From positions 62,001 through 126,000 of the forward strand of contig NZ_JARXWB010000006.1 in assembly GCF_029892425.1 (NCBI RefSeq): a DNA stretch of 64,000 nt, in the 5' to 3' direction. The DNA is from Bradyrhizobium sp. BR13661. Its GTDB lineage: Bacteria > Pseudomonadota > Alphaproteobacteria > Rhizobiales > Xanthobacteraceae. Below the pieces are notes generated by a model that saw only the letters and a list, made by a program, of their open reading frames with translations, did not search any database and was not told the origin of the DNA. Positions 20,258 through 28,827 of this stretch are shown here, in pieces (within the stretch, counting starts at the first letter, position 1; each line of letters opens with the position of its first letter). Position numbers and translations under genes: made by a program.

Positions 20258-20276
20258 CCATAAGATCACCTTATGG
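20258..20276. promoter_or_regulatory. Inverted repeat between gph and rpiA, candidate operator
   Basis: The perfect arms CCATAAG and CTTATGG flank ATCAC. The repeat lies 46 bases upstream of gph and 104 bases upstream of rpiA, in the divergent promoter region. Confidence 0.4.
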
Positions 20277-20379
20277 GAGCGTTCCCAGACCCTATTCGCG
20301 GGGGAAAAACGAGGCTACATAGGCCGCCGCAAGGCGACTCTGCCGGCGGCATTCCTGACTTTGAGAGGCGGGCGCGGAC

Positions 20380-21078
20380 GTGGATATGGACCAGTTGAAG
20401 CGGCAGGCAGCGGCACGCGCCCTCGAGGAGGTGCGTGACGGCATGCAGCTTGGTCTGGGCACTGGCTCGACCGCCAAGCATTTCGTCGAGCTGCTGGGCG
20501 AGCGCGTCGCCGCCGGGCTCAACGTGATCGGTGTGCCGACCTCGGAGGCGACCCGCACTGATGCGATGCGCTGCGGCGTGCCGCTGACCACACTCGATGA
20601 GATCGACCATCTCGATATCACCGTCGACGGCGCCGACGAGATCGACCCCCAGCTCAACCTGATCAAGGGCGGCGGCGGCGCATTGCTGCGCGAGAAGATC
20701 GTCGCGGCGGCCTCGGATCGCATGATCGTCATTGCCGACGACACCAAATGGGTGCCGACGCTCGGCCGCTTTCCGCTGCCGGTCGAAGTGATCCCGTTCG
20801 GGCTCGGGGCGACCCGGCGGGCGATCGAAAAGGCATTTGCGGAATGCGGCGTTTCCGGGCAAATGGCGGTCCGCAGGGCCAGGGACGGCCACGTTTTCGT
20901 CACCGATGGCGGCCACTGGATCGTCGACGCCCAGCTTGGACGTATTGCGGATCCCGCAAGCCTCGCCAAGGCATTGAGTGCGATCCCCGGCGTCGTCGAA
21001 CATGGGTTATTTATCGGCTTGGCCAGCTCGGCTGTTTTGGCGGGTGGCGAGGGAATCCGCGTGATTGAACGGCGATAA
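20380..21078 (+). CDS. rpiA: Ribose-5-phosphate isomerase A
   Basis: A 232-residue cytosolic enzyme interconverting ribose 5-phosphate and ribulose 5-phosphate. Family motifs are [11 protein letters not shown] near residue 25, PTSEATR, the catalytic DGADEID (about 84-90), and [13 protein letters not shown] with the catalytic lysine and glutamate. The start is GTG at 20380, or ATG two codons later. It is followed 21 bases later by the DUF2059 gene and then by gor, suggesting a single transcript. Confidence 0.96.
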   Translation: MDMDQLKRQAAARALEEVRDGMQLGLGTGSTAKHFVELLGERVAAGLNVIGVPTSEATRTDAMRCGVPLTTLDEIDHLDITVDGADEIDPQLNLIKGGGGALLREKIVAAASDRMIVIADDTKWVPTLGRFPLPVEVIPFGLGATRRAIEKAFAECGVSGQMAVRRARDGHVFVTDGGHWIVDAQLGRIADPASLAKALSAIPGVVEHGLFIGLASSAVLAGGEGIRVIERR

Positions 21079-21099
21079 GCCGCCAAAAGGAGACCAGGA

Positions 21100-21618
21100 A
21101 TGAAGAGCGTTTTGAAGATCGTGCCAGCAGCCTGCCTTGCCATCGCGTTGGCACTGGGGGCAGCGCCTGCGACTGCGCAGCAGCCGGCAGCGGCGGCTCC
21201 CACGCCCGGGGCGATTGCCGCGGCGAAGGAAATTCTGACGCTGAAGAATGCCAGCGCGATGTACGCCGGCGCCGTGCCCGGCATGGTGGAGAAGGTCAAG
21301 GCCACGCTGATCGGCCAGAACCTCAACTACCAGAAGGACCTCAACGAGCTTGCCCCGGTCGTTGCCAAGCAGCTGGCAGGCCGTGAGTCGGAGATCGGCG
21401 ACGGCATGGTGGGGGTCTACGCCGGCGAGTTTACCGAGCAGGAGCTGAAGGATCTCGTCACGTTCTACAAGTCGCCGCTCGGCCAGAAGCTGCTCACCAA
21501 CGAGCCCAAGGCCATCAATCTCAGCATGCAGGTGATGAATGCCTGGGCACAGAACTTCTCCGAGGTCGTCGCGAGCGCCTTCCGTGCCGAGATGAAGAAG
21601 CGTGGCAAGGAAATCTGA
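21100..21618 (+). CDS. DUF2059 exported protein
   Basis: A 172-residue periplasmic protein with a signal peptide (1-27, ending ATA-QQ). Its helical DUF2059 domain has GVYAGEFTEQELKDLVTFYKSPLGQKLL near the C-terminal third, a very characteristic pattern. The function of the family is unknown. A strong AAGGAG site lies upstream. It sits between rpiA and gor, both linked to the NADPH and pentose phosphate economy; whether that is meaningful is not clear. Confidence 0.88.
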   Translation: MKSVLKIVPAACLAIALALGAAPATAQQPAAAAPTPGAIAAAKEILTLKNASAMYAGAVPGMVEKVKATLIGQNLNYQKDLNELAPVVAKQLAGRESEIGDGMVGVYAGEFTEQELKDLVTFYKSPLGQKLLTNEPKAINLSMQVMNAWAQNFSEVVASAFRAEMKKRGKEI

Positions 21619-21665
21619 CAGTACCTATCTGTCCAGATAATCCTTGAATGGGGTCGGAGTGGACG

Positions 21666-23054
21666 ATGGCTGAATTCGACGTCGACCTCTTTGTCATCGG
21701 TGGCGGTTCGGGCGGCGTGCGTGCCGCCCGCATCGCGGCCGGATACGGCGCCCGCGCGATGATCGCGGAAGAATATCGCATGGGCGGCACCTGCGTGATC
21801 CGCGGCTGTGTGCCCAAGAAGCTGTTCGTGATCGGCTCGCACTTTCGTCACGAATTCGAGGATGCCGCGGGCTTCGGCTGGACCGTTCCGCCCGCGACGT
21901 TCGATTGGCCGACCTTGATTGCCAACAAGGACAAGGAAATCGCGCGTCTGGAAGCGGCTTACACGACCAACGTCGAGAAGTCGGGCGCGCAAATCGTCAA
22001 GAGCCGCGCGGTGATCGAGGACAAGCACACCATTCGGCTGCTCGCCGACGACAGGAAGATCACCGCAAGATATATCTTGATCGCCACTGGCGGCGCGCCC
22101 AACCACGGCGCTTCGATTCCCGGCATCGAGCATGTGATCTCCTCCAACGAGGCGTTTCACCTCAAGAAGCTGCCGAAGCGGATCGTGATCCAGGGCGGCG
22201 GCTATATCGCGCTGGAGTTCGCCGGCATCTTCGCCGGCTTCGGCTCCGACGTCACCGTGATCTATCGCGGCGACAACATCCTTCGCGGTTTTGACGAGGA
22301 CGTCCGCGCCCACGTCCGCAGCGAGATGGAGAAGCAGGGCATCTCCATTCTCACCGGCTGCACGGTGAACAAGGTCGACCGCCATGGCGAGGAGTTCACC
22401 ACGCATCTGTCGAACGGGTCGAGCATCGCGTCGGACCAGGTGATGTTTGCGATCGGCCGCCACCCCAACGTCGCCAATCTGGGCCTGGACAAGGCCGGCG
22501 TCGCCATCAATCCCAAGAACGGCGGCATCGCGGTCGATCATTTCTCGAAGAGCTCGGTCGACAGCATCTATGCGATCGGCGACGTCACCCATCGCTTCAA
22601 CCTGACGCCGGTCGCGATCCGCGAGGGCCATGCCTTCGCCGACACCGTGTTCGGCAAGCGTACGGTGCAGGTCGATCATTCAACCATTCCGACCGCGGTG
22701 TTCTCGCAGCCGGAGGTCGGCACGGTCGGTCTGACGGAAACCGAGGCGCGCGCGCAGTTCAGCCACGTCGACATCTACAAGACGACGTTCCGCCCGATCA
22801 AGGCAACGATGTCCGGCCGCGACACCCGCGTGCTGATGAAACTCGTCGTCGACGGTGCGACCGATCGCGTGCTCGGCTGCCATATCGTCGGCGATTGCGC
22901 CGCCGAGGTGACGCAAGTGGTCGCGATTGCCGTGAAGATGAAGGCGACCAAGGCCGATTTCGACGCAACCATCGCGCTGCATCCGACCGCGGCCGAAGAG
23001 CTGGTGACGATGCGCACGCCGACCGCGCGCCATGTGCGCCAGGCGGCGGAGTAG
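21666..23054 (+). CDS. gor: Glutathione-disulfide reductase
   Basis: A 462-residue flavoprotein disulfide reductase. The FAD motif GGGSGGVRAAR is at 12-22, and the redox-active pair Cys43/Cys48 is in GGTCVIRGCVPKK. The NADPH-binding motif is GGGYIALEFAG. A second FAD segment (YAIGDVTHRFNLTPVA) and the C-terminal interface His-Pro (ALHPTAAEEL) complete it. The IRGCVPKK variant is common in alphaproteobacterial and plant enzymes. The start at 21666 is preceded by GGAGTGGACG. It keeps glutathione reduced using NADPH and shares a strand and short spacings with rpiA and the DUF2059 gene. Confidence 0.95.
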   Translation: MAEFDVDLFVIGGGSGGVRAARIAAGYGARAMIAEEYRMGGTCVIRGCVPKKLFVIGSHFRHEFEDAAGFGWTVPPATFDWPTLIANKDKEIARLEAAYTTNVEKSGAQIVKSRAVIEDKHTIRLLADDRKITARYILIATGGAPNHGASIPGIEHVISSNEAFHLKKLPKRIVIQGGGYIALEFAGIFAGFGSDVTVIYRGDNILRGFDEDVRAHVRSEMEKQGISILTGCTVNKVDRHGEEFTTHLSNGSSIASDQVMFAIGRHPNVANLGLDKAGVAINPKNGGIAVDHFSKSSVDSIYAIGDVTHRFNLTPVAIREGHAFADTVFGKRTVQVDHSTIPTAVFSQPEVGTVGLTETEARAQFSHVDIYKTTFRPIKATMSGRDTRVLMKLVVDGATDRVLGCHIVGDCAAEVTQVVAIAVKMKATKADFDATIALHPTAAEELVTMRTPTARHVRQAAE

Positions 23055-23065
23055 GGCGCCAAATC

Positions 23066-23098
23066 ACGGGGAGCCGTGACCGGCTCCCCGTTATTCTC
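23066..23098 (+). terminator. Terminator between gor and the porin gene
   Basis: The perfect 10 bp arms ACGGGGAGCC (23066-23075) and GGCTCCCCGT (23082-23091) have a 6-base loop and are followed by TATTCTCTCTT. It lies 11 bases after the gor stop and 15 bases before the convergent porin stop, so it may serve both. Confidence 0.75.
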
Positions 23099-23106
23099 TC
23101 TTGTGA

Positions 23107-24756
23107 TCAGAAGTCGAACGTCATGCCGGTCGTGACCGCTTCGGCCTTGTTGCCGGCGACGACGTTGTTGTTGGCATCGCGTCCACAGACGCCGTAGCCG
23201 TGCCCGCTGACGCCGAGGCAGTAATGCGCGCCAGGTCCATTGCGCAAGTAACTGCCGACCAGGTACCAGCTTACGAACGGGCTGAAGTGGTATTTCACGC
23301 CGAGCGCGTACTGATCTGCGCTGGAGTCCACCGTGTTCAGCGCGAAGTCAGCCGCACCCGCCGGAGCCGAGACTGGGACACCCGCGACGGGATAGGCGTT
23401 CAGGACGCCCGTGCCCGGCGAGCCAGGCGAGGCGTTGGCGTGAGCCCATGACGCATTGACGTCCCATTTGTCGATCGTCTGTGTCGCGCTCAGGAAGTAG
23501 CCGTCGCGCGAACGCTCGTTGAAGGCAGCGACCGTGTTCTGGCGGCGCATGATCTCGTAGATGCCGTACAGCTGGAGGCTGCCGATCACGTCGTTGAACT
23601 TGTAGCCCGCGCCGACCTTCGCGGCCCATTCGTTCGCGATGCCGACTGAGCCGGGTGGCACGACGAGCACGCCGCCATTGCTAAGGGGCGTCACGGCCTC
23701 GTCGCCGGTTCGGTTGGTGCCCTCGTGCAGCTCGTAAGCGGCAACGCCCGTGAACCCACCCTGATTGTAGGTCAGCGATGCGCTGTAGAGATTGCCGTAT
23801 GAGCCGTCGTTGCAGCCCTCCGGCGCCGATGTCAGCGGGAAGCCCGAGCCGCTGCCGCGCGCCGATGTGGCAGGGCAGTTGAAATCGCCGAGGGCAAAGT
23901 CGCTGTTGTCCTTCGCCGTGTTCTGTCCCGGCGAGATCATGAAGGTGGCCTGGAAGCCGTTCCAAACAGGCGATTCGTACCAGATCGCATGCGCGGCGCG
24001 CCAATCGAACTCGGCGCGGAGATCGCCGCCGGTGTTGCCCATGATCGAGTTGTAGTCGCCGAGCGTGGCCGAGAACGGATCGAACTTCGCCGTCGCCTTC
24101 TTGTAGGGCGTGTCCGCCTTGCCGGCCTTGATCGTGCCCCAGGGGGTCTCCATGCCGAGGAAGCTGTCGCGCGTGCCGAATGCGGCGCGCTCGGTCGGCA
24201 CGGCTGCGACCTCGACGAGCGACTCGAATTGCGCGATCGCGGCCCAGCCGGGATAGCCATAAGGATCGAGATTGTGCCGCGCGCGCACGCCGAAATAGGT
24301 GAGATTGCTGGCGACGCCAAACTTCGTGCCCTGATCGTAGACGCCAGCATTGAAGATGTCGCCGGAGAGGTCGACATGGCCGTAGAGTGTCACCGTGGTG
24401 TTGTCGATGAACGGATTGCTTCCGGGCGCCTTGCTGTAGAGCGGCGCGCCGCCAATGCTGACGACGGCGTGCTCCGGCGCCGGCACGGGGGACGGTGAGG
24501 GTGCGACCGCCGCATGCAGAACGGGATTGCCCTTGGGCGAGGCCGGCGCGACAGCGGTCACCGCGGCTTTCGGCTCGGCCATGTGATTGACGCGTTCGCG
24601 GAGCTGCGCGTTCTCCTTCGCGAGCTTGGCGTTGCTGCGTTCGAGAGCGTCGAGGCGGGCAACGACATCATCTATCGTTGCGGCTTTGATAGGATTGCTA
24701 ATTGTAGTTGCACAAAGGGCCGCAACGCCCGTGCCGAGCAGAAAGGCCTTCCTCAT
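23107..24756 (-). CDS. Porin (trimeric outer-membrane channel)
   Basis: A 549-residue outer-membrane protein. It has a signal peptide (1-25), a short coiled coil (about 28-60: VVARLDALERSNAKLAKENAQL) and an Ala/Pro-rich linker. A beta barrel follows, starting VTLYGHVDLSGDIF and ending with the C-terminal phenylalanine signature GMTFDF. The barrel strands (LTYFGVRARHNL, FLGMETPWGTIKAGK) are typical of gram-negative general porins. The N-terminal coiled coil is a periplasmic extension seen in several rhizobial porins. An inverted repeat around a TACAAT -10-like box lies 56-83 bases upstream. Confidence 0.9.
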   Translation of the reverse strand: MRKAFLLGTGVAALCATTISNPIKAATIDDVVARLDALERSNAKLAKENAQLRERVNHMAEPKAAVTAVAPASPKGNPVLHAAVAPSPSPVPAPEHAVVSIGGAPLYSKAPGSNPFIDNTTVTLYGHVDLSGDIFNAGVYDQGTKFGVASNLTYFGVRARHNLDPYGYPGWAAIAQFESLVEVAAVPTERAAFGTRDSFLGMETPWGTIKAGKADTPYKKATAKFDPFSATLGDYNSIMGNTGGDLRAEFDWRAAHAIWYESPVWNGFQATFMISPGQNTAKDNSDFALGDFNCPATSARGSGSGFPLTSAPEGCNDGSYGNLYSASLTYNQGGFTGVAAYELHEGTNRTGDEAVTPLSNGGVLVVPPGSVGIANEWAAKVGAGYKFNDVIGSLQLYGIYEIMRRQNTVAAFNERSRDGYFLSATQTIDKWDVNASWAHANASPGSPGTGVLNAYPVAGVPVSAPAGAADFALNTVDSSADQYALGVKYHFSPFVSWYLVGSYLRNGPGAHYCLGVSGHGYGVCGRDANNNVVAGNKAEAVTTGMTFDF

Positions 24757-24811
24757 TGGTTTCCCCTCTATCGCCGCGGACTCTCAGGTGGGTCCGGGAT
24801 AAAGCGGAATT

Positions 24812-24839
24812 TATTGTATGCCAGATGCCATATACAATA
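24812..24839 (-). promoter_or_regulatory. Inverted repeat in the porin promoter region
   Basis: The perfect 8 bp arms TATTGTAT (24812-24819) and ATACAATA (24832-24839) are separated by 12 bases. Read on the minus strand it contains TACAAT, a good -10 match, but no clear -35 box. It sits in an AT-rich island directly upstream of the porin gene. Confidence 0.42.
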
Positions 24840-25005
24840 TGATTGGTGTAATGCTACTCACTTTCCGGGCGAGTGTGTCTGATGGGCAACTATTCCTCAG
24901 GAAATGCGTCGCGCGGCGATCTGCCGCATTGCGGTGCGCTAAGGCGATTCCGCGTCAAAAGGCGAATGGATTCCTGAGCTTGCCTGGACTCTCGTCGGGC
25001 TTGCT

Positions 25006-25473
25006 TCAATCGGCCCACGGCGTTTCGCCGCGACCGAGACGATCGGCTATATCGGTCTGGAACACCGGCGGACCGAACGCGAACCACTCATCGCCGATCT
25101 GGTAGACCAGTAGTCGCCTGTTCTCGGCGCAAAATCGGGTCAGCCAATCCAGCGCCTTTTTCTTTGGCGCCACACCGACTGGCACCACGACGTCGACAGG
25201 GATGCCGCGCCAGAAGAAATTGGCGGCCAGCATGATCATGCTGGATTGGTCCGGTCGCATCCAATCCGGCAGCGGGCTCGACGCGACCAGCCAGCCACAG
25301 ACGAATTCGCGGCAGGGATGCTGCGGGCGTTCCGGATAGATCGAGCATTGATGCGCGACGCTGAACGGGCACGGATGGCCCTTGCTCACCGCATGACCGC
25401 GCACCTCGATCTGCAGCCAGCCATCGCAGCAGGCGGTGCAGCTTCCGCAGGTTCTGGTGATGTCGCGGCTCAC
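25006..25473 (-). CDS. YkgJ-like cysteine cluster protein
   Basis: A 155-residue protein with an N-terminal metal-binding cysteine cluster: CGSCTACCDGW near residues 9-19, CPF at about 35, CSIYPERPQHPCREFVC at about 43-59. This follows the CxxCxxCC...C...CxxYxxRPxxCRxF pattern of the YkgJ/UPF0153 family, thought to bind zinc or an Fe-S cluster. The C-terminal half (ALDWLTRFCAENRRLLVYQIGDEWFAFG) has no recognised motif. The biological role of the family is not established. It lies between the porin and the bicupin, on the same strand as both. Confidence 0.8.
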   Translation of the reverse strand: MSRDITRTCGSCTACCDGWLQIEVRGHAVSKGHPCPFSVAHQCSIYPERPQHPCREFVCGWLVASSPLPDWMRPDQSSMIMLAANFFWRGIPVDVVVPVGVAPKKKALDWLTRFCAENRRLLVYQIGDEWFAFGPPVFQTDIADRLGRGETPWAD

Positions 25474-25578
25474 GGGCGAAGCTGGTGCTCCAGGCGCATC
25501 TCGATCGCCTACGAACTACCAGCATCATTTGCGGACAGGCAAGAGCGGCAGCGGGCGGCGCCGCTGCGTCCCTCGCGC

Positions 25579-26718
25579 TCAGCCGTACAGATATCCGACC
25601 GGGTTGCCTTCGGTGCGCAGCGGACGAATGTCCTTGTGCGTGATGATCTGCCCTGCGAGGCCGTCGATCTCGTCGCGCTGTGTCGGCGTCCAGCTGCGAA
25701 GTTCGTTCATGCCCTTGAGCAGACCGAGCCGCAGCACCTGGGTATTTTCGCCGAGGCCGACGAGGCTGATCGAGTCCTTGCCCGCCGTCACCACATCGCC
25801 CGCGGAGAGTTCAAAGGTCTCGCCGGCCTTCTTCTTGAATTCGGCTGTGCCGCGAATGACGCGATAGATCACGACCTCGCCCTTGGCAAAGCTCGTCGCG
25901 TCCGTGGCGGCAGACGTGCTCTTTGGCAACAGCGCGTGCCCGTGCGGATCCGTTGCGATGATGTGGCCGGTCACGAGATGCCCGCTCGGAATCTCGATGC
26001 CGATGTCGCGCACGTAAACCTGCTTCGCCGATTTGACCGAACCGTCGGTGAGCGGCTTGTAGAGCGCATCCAGCGCGAGCGGATCCTGCAGCCAGAAGCC
26101 GGCATCGGCGGGGCGGTCATGCAGCGGATGGCTCCAGGCCACGCGCGGCGTTTCGTCTTCGTTGATCTGATCCGGTCCGACGATGGTCGGGTTCGGGAAG
26201 GTGGTGGGATCGGTGATGAAGGCTTCGAGGAATTTGCCGGAGTAACCCATCGAGATCGGATCCGGTACCACGGTCTGCGGCGTCTTCAGGTTCTCTTCGG
26301 TCGACAGGCCCGACCAGGTGTAGAACAGCTGCCGGTGTACGATCGCGCTTTGCAGCATCACCGCGCCGGGGCCGACATTGTACCAGCGCCCGTCATAGTC
26401 GAAGGTGAACGCGCCCGAGGTGACCAGGACGAGCTGGAAGCCGCCCGGCGGCAGATGCAGATGGAAATCGGTGGGGCCGGTGTCGGGACGATAGATCGGC
26501 AAATTGGTCGCGACTTCGTGCAGCAGGAAGGTTTCGTTGTTGGCGTGGAAGCCTTCGTTGGCGCGGTTGTAGAGCGCTTGCGGACGGTACGTCGCCTCGA
26601 ACTTCGCGTTCTTGTCGCGATCGATCGCGACGAAGTCCTGGGTATTGAGGCGGAGCGGCGCGCCGTTCGGGTGGGTGAGGCCGGTTGTCTTGAGATCGCC
26701 CGTAGCATGCACGTTCAT
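25579..26718 (-). CDS. Bicupin domain protein
   Basis: A 379-residue protein with two cupin barrels. The first (about 85-135) has FHLHLPPGGFQLVLVTSG and FDYDGRWYNVGPGAVML. The second (about 285-345) has VVIYRVIRGTAEFKK and FELSAGDVVTAG. The histidine-rich FHLHLPP could bind metal in the first barrel; the second lacks an obvious histidine set. No signal peptide is present. The family is uncharacterised as far as I can tell. Two-cupin proteins include dioxygenases, oxalate decarboxylases and isomerases, but none of their catalytic patterns is clear here. An inverted repeat (26751-26770) sits upstream of the start. Confidence 0.72.
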   Translation of the reverse strand: MNVHATGDLKTTGLTHPNGAPLRLNTQDFVAIDRDKNAKFEATYRPQALYNRANEGFHANNETFLLHEVATNLPIYRPDTGPTDFHLHLPPGGFQLVLVTSGAFTFDYDGRWYNVGPGAVMLQSAIVHRQLFYTWSGLSTEENLKTPQTVVPDPISMGYSGKFLEAFITDPTTFPNPTIVGPDQINEDETPRVAWSHPLHDRPADAGFWLQDPLALDALYKPLTDGSVKSAKQVYVRDIGIEIPSGHLVTGHIIATDPHGHALLPKSTSAATDATSFAKGEVVIYRVIRGTAEFKKKAGETFELSAGDVVTAGKDSISLVGLGENTQVLRLGLLKGMNELRSWTPTQRDEIDGLAGQIITHKDIRPLRTEGNPVGYLYG

Positions 26719-27017
26719 GACGTTCTCCGCTCTGCGCCATTGCCAGCTCGCAAAATCATTGCGAATTTTGGGCCAGTTCGTTTGCGGAGCGGCAGACGCG
26801 CTTCATGCCCCGATGTGGCGAGCCGGTTCAGGAAGAAATCCGATGGCTGCACGGGAAGTTAGAGCGCGGCTTGGTCCGATCGCCCGGCACTGCAGCCGAG
26901 CTTCGTGCGCCCGGGACTGTGACGTCATTTGTCTAATTTGTCAGCAAGCTCGCCAGTGCGCGTGCAGTGAGGGCTCCCTCTGATCGGCGCTGACGTCGCA
27001 ATTGGGCGCGATGCCGA
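26719..27017. other. Intergenic region upstream of the bicupin gene
   Basis: About 300 bases without a gene. It contains an inverted repeat (CAAAAT at 26751-26756, ATTTTG at 26765-26770, 8-base spacer) 33 bases upstream of the bicupin start, which could be an operator. The remainder shows nothing I can identify. Confidence 0.4.
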
Positions 27018-27046
27018 TTGACAGAATGTTCATGTTTTGTTCTTAT
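27018..27046 (+). promoter_or_regulatory. Sigma-70 type promoter of the small coiled-coil gene
   Basis: The perfect -35 box TTGACA (27018-27023), a 17-base spacer and TCTTAT (27041-27046, 4 of 6 matches to TATAAT). The gene at 27071 begins 25 bases after the -10 box. Confidence 0.6.
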
Positions 27047-27070
27047 GCTGCAACCGAGATGGAGGCAGAC

Positions 27071-27379
27071 ATGGACAACCGCATCAACGAACTCCGCAGA
27101 ACGATCAAAGCGCTCCGCGTCAGCATGCGCGAGGCCGAGGCGATCATGCATGAGCAGATCAATCGCGATGAGGACTGCAGTTTCGTTGCGCAGGAAGTCA
27201 TCAAGATGCGCTCGGTCATGAGTCTGCTGGTGAAGGAGCGGACTGCGCTCGGCGACTTTGAGCCGATCCTCGTCAACAGCTTCTTCATCCCGCGCCGCCG
27301 GTCGGCACGAAGGCTGGCCGCTATGTCCGCGCCGACTGTTGAGTCTGTGTTCCGTCCACGTCTGGTGGCGAGGGTTTGA
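27071..27379 (+). CDS. Small coiled-coil hypothetical protein
   Basis: A 102-residue protein with a helical, charged N-terminal two thirds (MDNRINELRRTIKALRVSMREAEAIM...) and a basic C-terminus (RRRSARRLAAM). There is no membrane segment or known domain. The ATG at 27071 is preceded by GGAGG and by a good sigma-70 promoter, so expression is likely. Longer in-frame starts (27002) would lie inside the promoter. It converges with the PaiB-like gene, 14 bases apart. The function is unknown. Confidence 0.65.
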   Translation: MDNRINELRRTIKALRVSMREAEAIMHEQINRDEDCSFVAQEVIKMRSVMSLLVKERTALGDFEPILVNSFFIPRRRSARRLAAMSAPTVESVFRPRLVARV

Positions 27380-27393
27380 CGCGGGACGTTTCG

Positions 27394-28023
27394 CTAGCCC
27401 GGCAGCGGGATCAGCGGCGCGACCTCGCGGTCTGCGTGGTTCTCGCTCGCCGCGAGACCAGCCGCAACGCCGATGCGATCGGCCTCGGGACGGTTCTGGC
27501 TCATCTTGCGCTTGCCTTCGAAGCGCACCACGGGGATGCGCACGCCGACGATCCCGCGCAGCTGCGCGGCGATGAAGTCTGCGGGCGCGTCACTGACGGC
27601 CCAGGGCTTGGCGCGCGATCCTTCGTGCTTCCTGGTCAGCCGCGTCACGATGTCGAGCAGGCGCTCCGGCTCCTGGAAGAATTCCACCGGGCCGTAGGCG
27701 TGGACAGCGACATAATTCCAGGTCGGCACGACCTTTTCAGTCTCCAGCTTGGTCGCGTACCAGGACGGCGTCACATAGGCGTCGGGACCTGAGAAGATCG
27801 CGAGCGCATCGCCGATCGGCGGCAGCTTCCATTGCGGGTTGGCCTTCGCCAAATGCCCGTACAGCACACCATGCTCGCCTTCGCTCTCGTCGAGGAACAG
27901 CGGCAAGGGTGTGGCGACCGGACCTTCGCTGGTCGCCGTGACGAGGCTCGCGAGGCGGGCATCGCGGATGGTCGCGCGAATGCTCGCGACGTCGTCGTCC
28001 TTGAAAGCCGGCGGGATATACAT
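27394..28023 (-). CDS. FMN-binding PaiB family protein
   Basis: A 209-residue protein of the PaiB / FMN-binding negative transcriptional regulator family. The beginning MYIPPAFKDDD is characteristic, as are ATPLPLFLD, GHLAKANPQWK, SGPDAYVTPSWY and VPTWNYVAVHAYG. The fold is a split-barrel flavin reductase-like domain. In Bacillus, PaiB is linked to repression of protease and sporulation genes; in proteobacteria the role is unknown. CGGAGA precedes the ATG. The C-terminus is somewhat extended, with an acidic and proline-ending tail. Confidence 0.88.
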   Translation of the reverse strand: MYIPPAFKDDDVASIRATIRDARLASLVTATSEGPVATPLPLFLDESEGEHGVLYGHLAKANPQWKLPPIGDALAIFSGPDAYVTPSWYATKLETEKVVPTWNYVAVHAYGPVEFFQEPERLLDIVTRLTRKHEGSRAKPWAVSDAPADFIAAQLRGIVGVRIPVVRFEGKRKMSQNRPEADRIGVAAGLAASENHADREVAPLIPLPG

Positions 28024-28212
28024 GGCGTGTCTCCGTTCTGGTGTCGGAGATAGCCGAAATCTGGCCTGTCATAAACCGCCAGTTTCGAACGACTTTGTCA
28101 GTCCAGTTCGGCGACCCTGGCGCGTGCCCATGCGAGTGGGATTGGTTCTCTTCTGCATCATCCACATTCCAGGCCGGCGTTCTGTCCGAACCGGCGACGT
28201 CGGAATGTGTTT

Positions 28213-28809
28213 CTAATCCTGTTGGCCGAGCGTTTCGACGTAAGTCTTGCCGTAGGGATAGAAATGCTCCTTGCTACCCTGATCCCATTGGGCGCTGAAT
28301 CCGGGTGCCGTGATGTCCCAATCCGGGCGGCAGATCATGCTGACGGCTCTGAGATCCAAGCGAAGCTCTTCAATGGTTGGGCGACCGAAAAACCAGTAGC
28401 CGTTGTAGATCTTGTGAATGCGCAAGGCTGGCTCCAGCACGATGATATGCGGGATGATCGGGTTGTGAACAGGATCGGTGTATTCGGCGATATCGAGGTC
28501 CTTCTGGATGATGCGCCTGGTATCGGAAAGAAAGGGCCAGTGCGCGCCGGCGCCGCTGCGATATTCGTTGGTCTGGGTGATGTTGTCCGTGGTGATGGTG
28601 ACCAGCCGGCAGTAGCCGACTTCCATCTCGCGATAGAGCTGCACCAGCCCCTCAGTCTGACGGCGGTCCTTCGGGCAGAAGCCGCCGCGCCCGAGGACGA
28701 CGATCATGGGATCGATGCCCTGCAGCTCAGAGAGCTTGCGGTGCTTGCCGGTATGGTCGCTGAGTTGGTAATCCGGGAAGGTTGCTCCCGGCATCATGTC
28801 ACTTCGCAT
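28213..28809 (-). CDS. Redoxin (AhpC/TSA-like) domain protein
   Basis: A 198-residue thioredoxin-fold protein. It starts PGATFPDYQLSDHTGKHRKLSEL, then IVVLGRGGFCPKDRRQ with Cys45 at the peroxidatic position. FLSDTRRIIQKDLDIAEY follows, a peroxiredoxin-like segment. The usual TxxC/TPGC sequence is replaced by GGFCPKD, and no conserved resolving cysteine is evident, so peroxidase activity is uncertain. It lies 18 bases downstream of the MOSC-ferredoxin reductase gene on the same strand and is very probably co-transcribed with it, linking both to a redox process. Confidence 0.8.
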   Translation of the reverse strand: MRSDMMPGATFPDYQLSDHTGKHRKLSELQGIDPMIVVLGRGGFCPKDRRQTEGLVQLYREMEVGYCRLVTITTDNITQTNEYRSGAGAHWPFLSDTRRIIQKDLDIAEYTDPVHNPIIPHIIVLEPALRIHKIYNGYWFFGRPTIEELRLDLRAVSMICRPDWDITAPGFSAQWDQGSKEHFYPYGKTYVETLGQQD

Positions 28810-28827
28810 AGGACTCTCTCCCGTGTC

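Noticed and set aside
25246..26862. 538-codon open frame on the plus strand
   Set aside because: It is antisense to the YkgJ-like and bicupin genes, both of which have family motifs; the frame has none.
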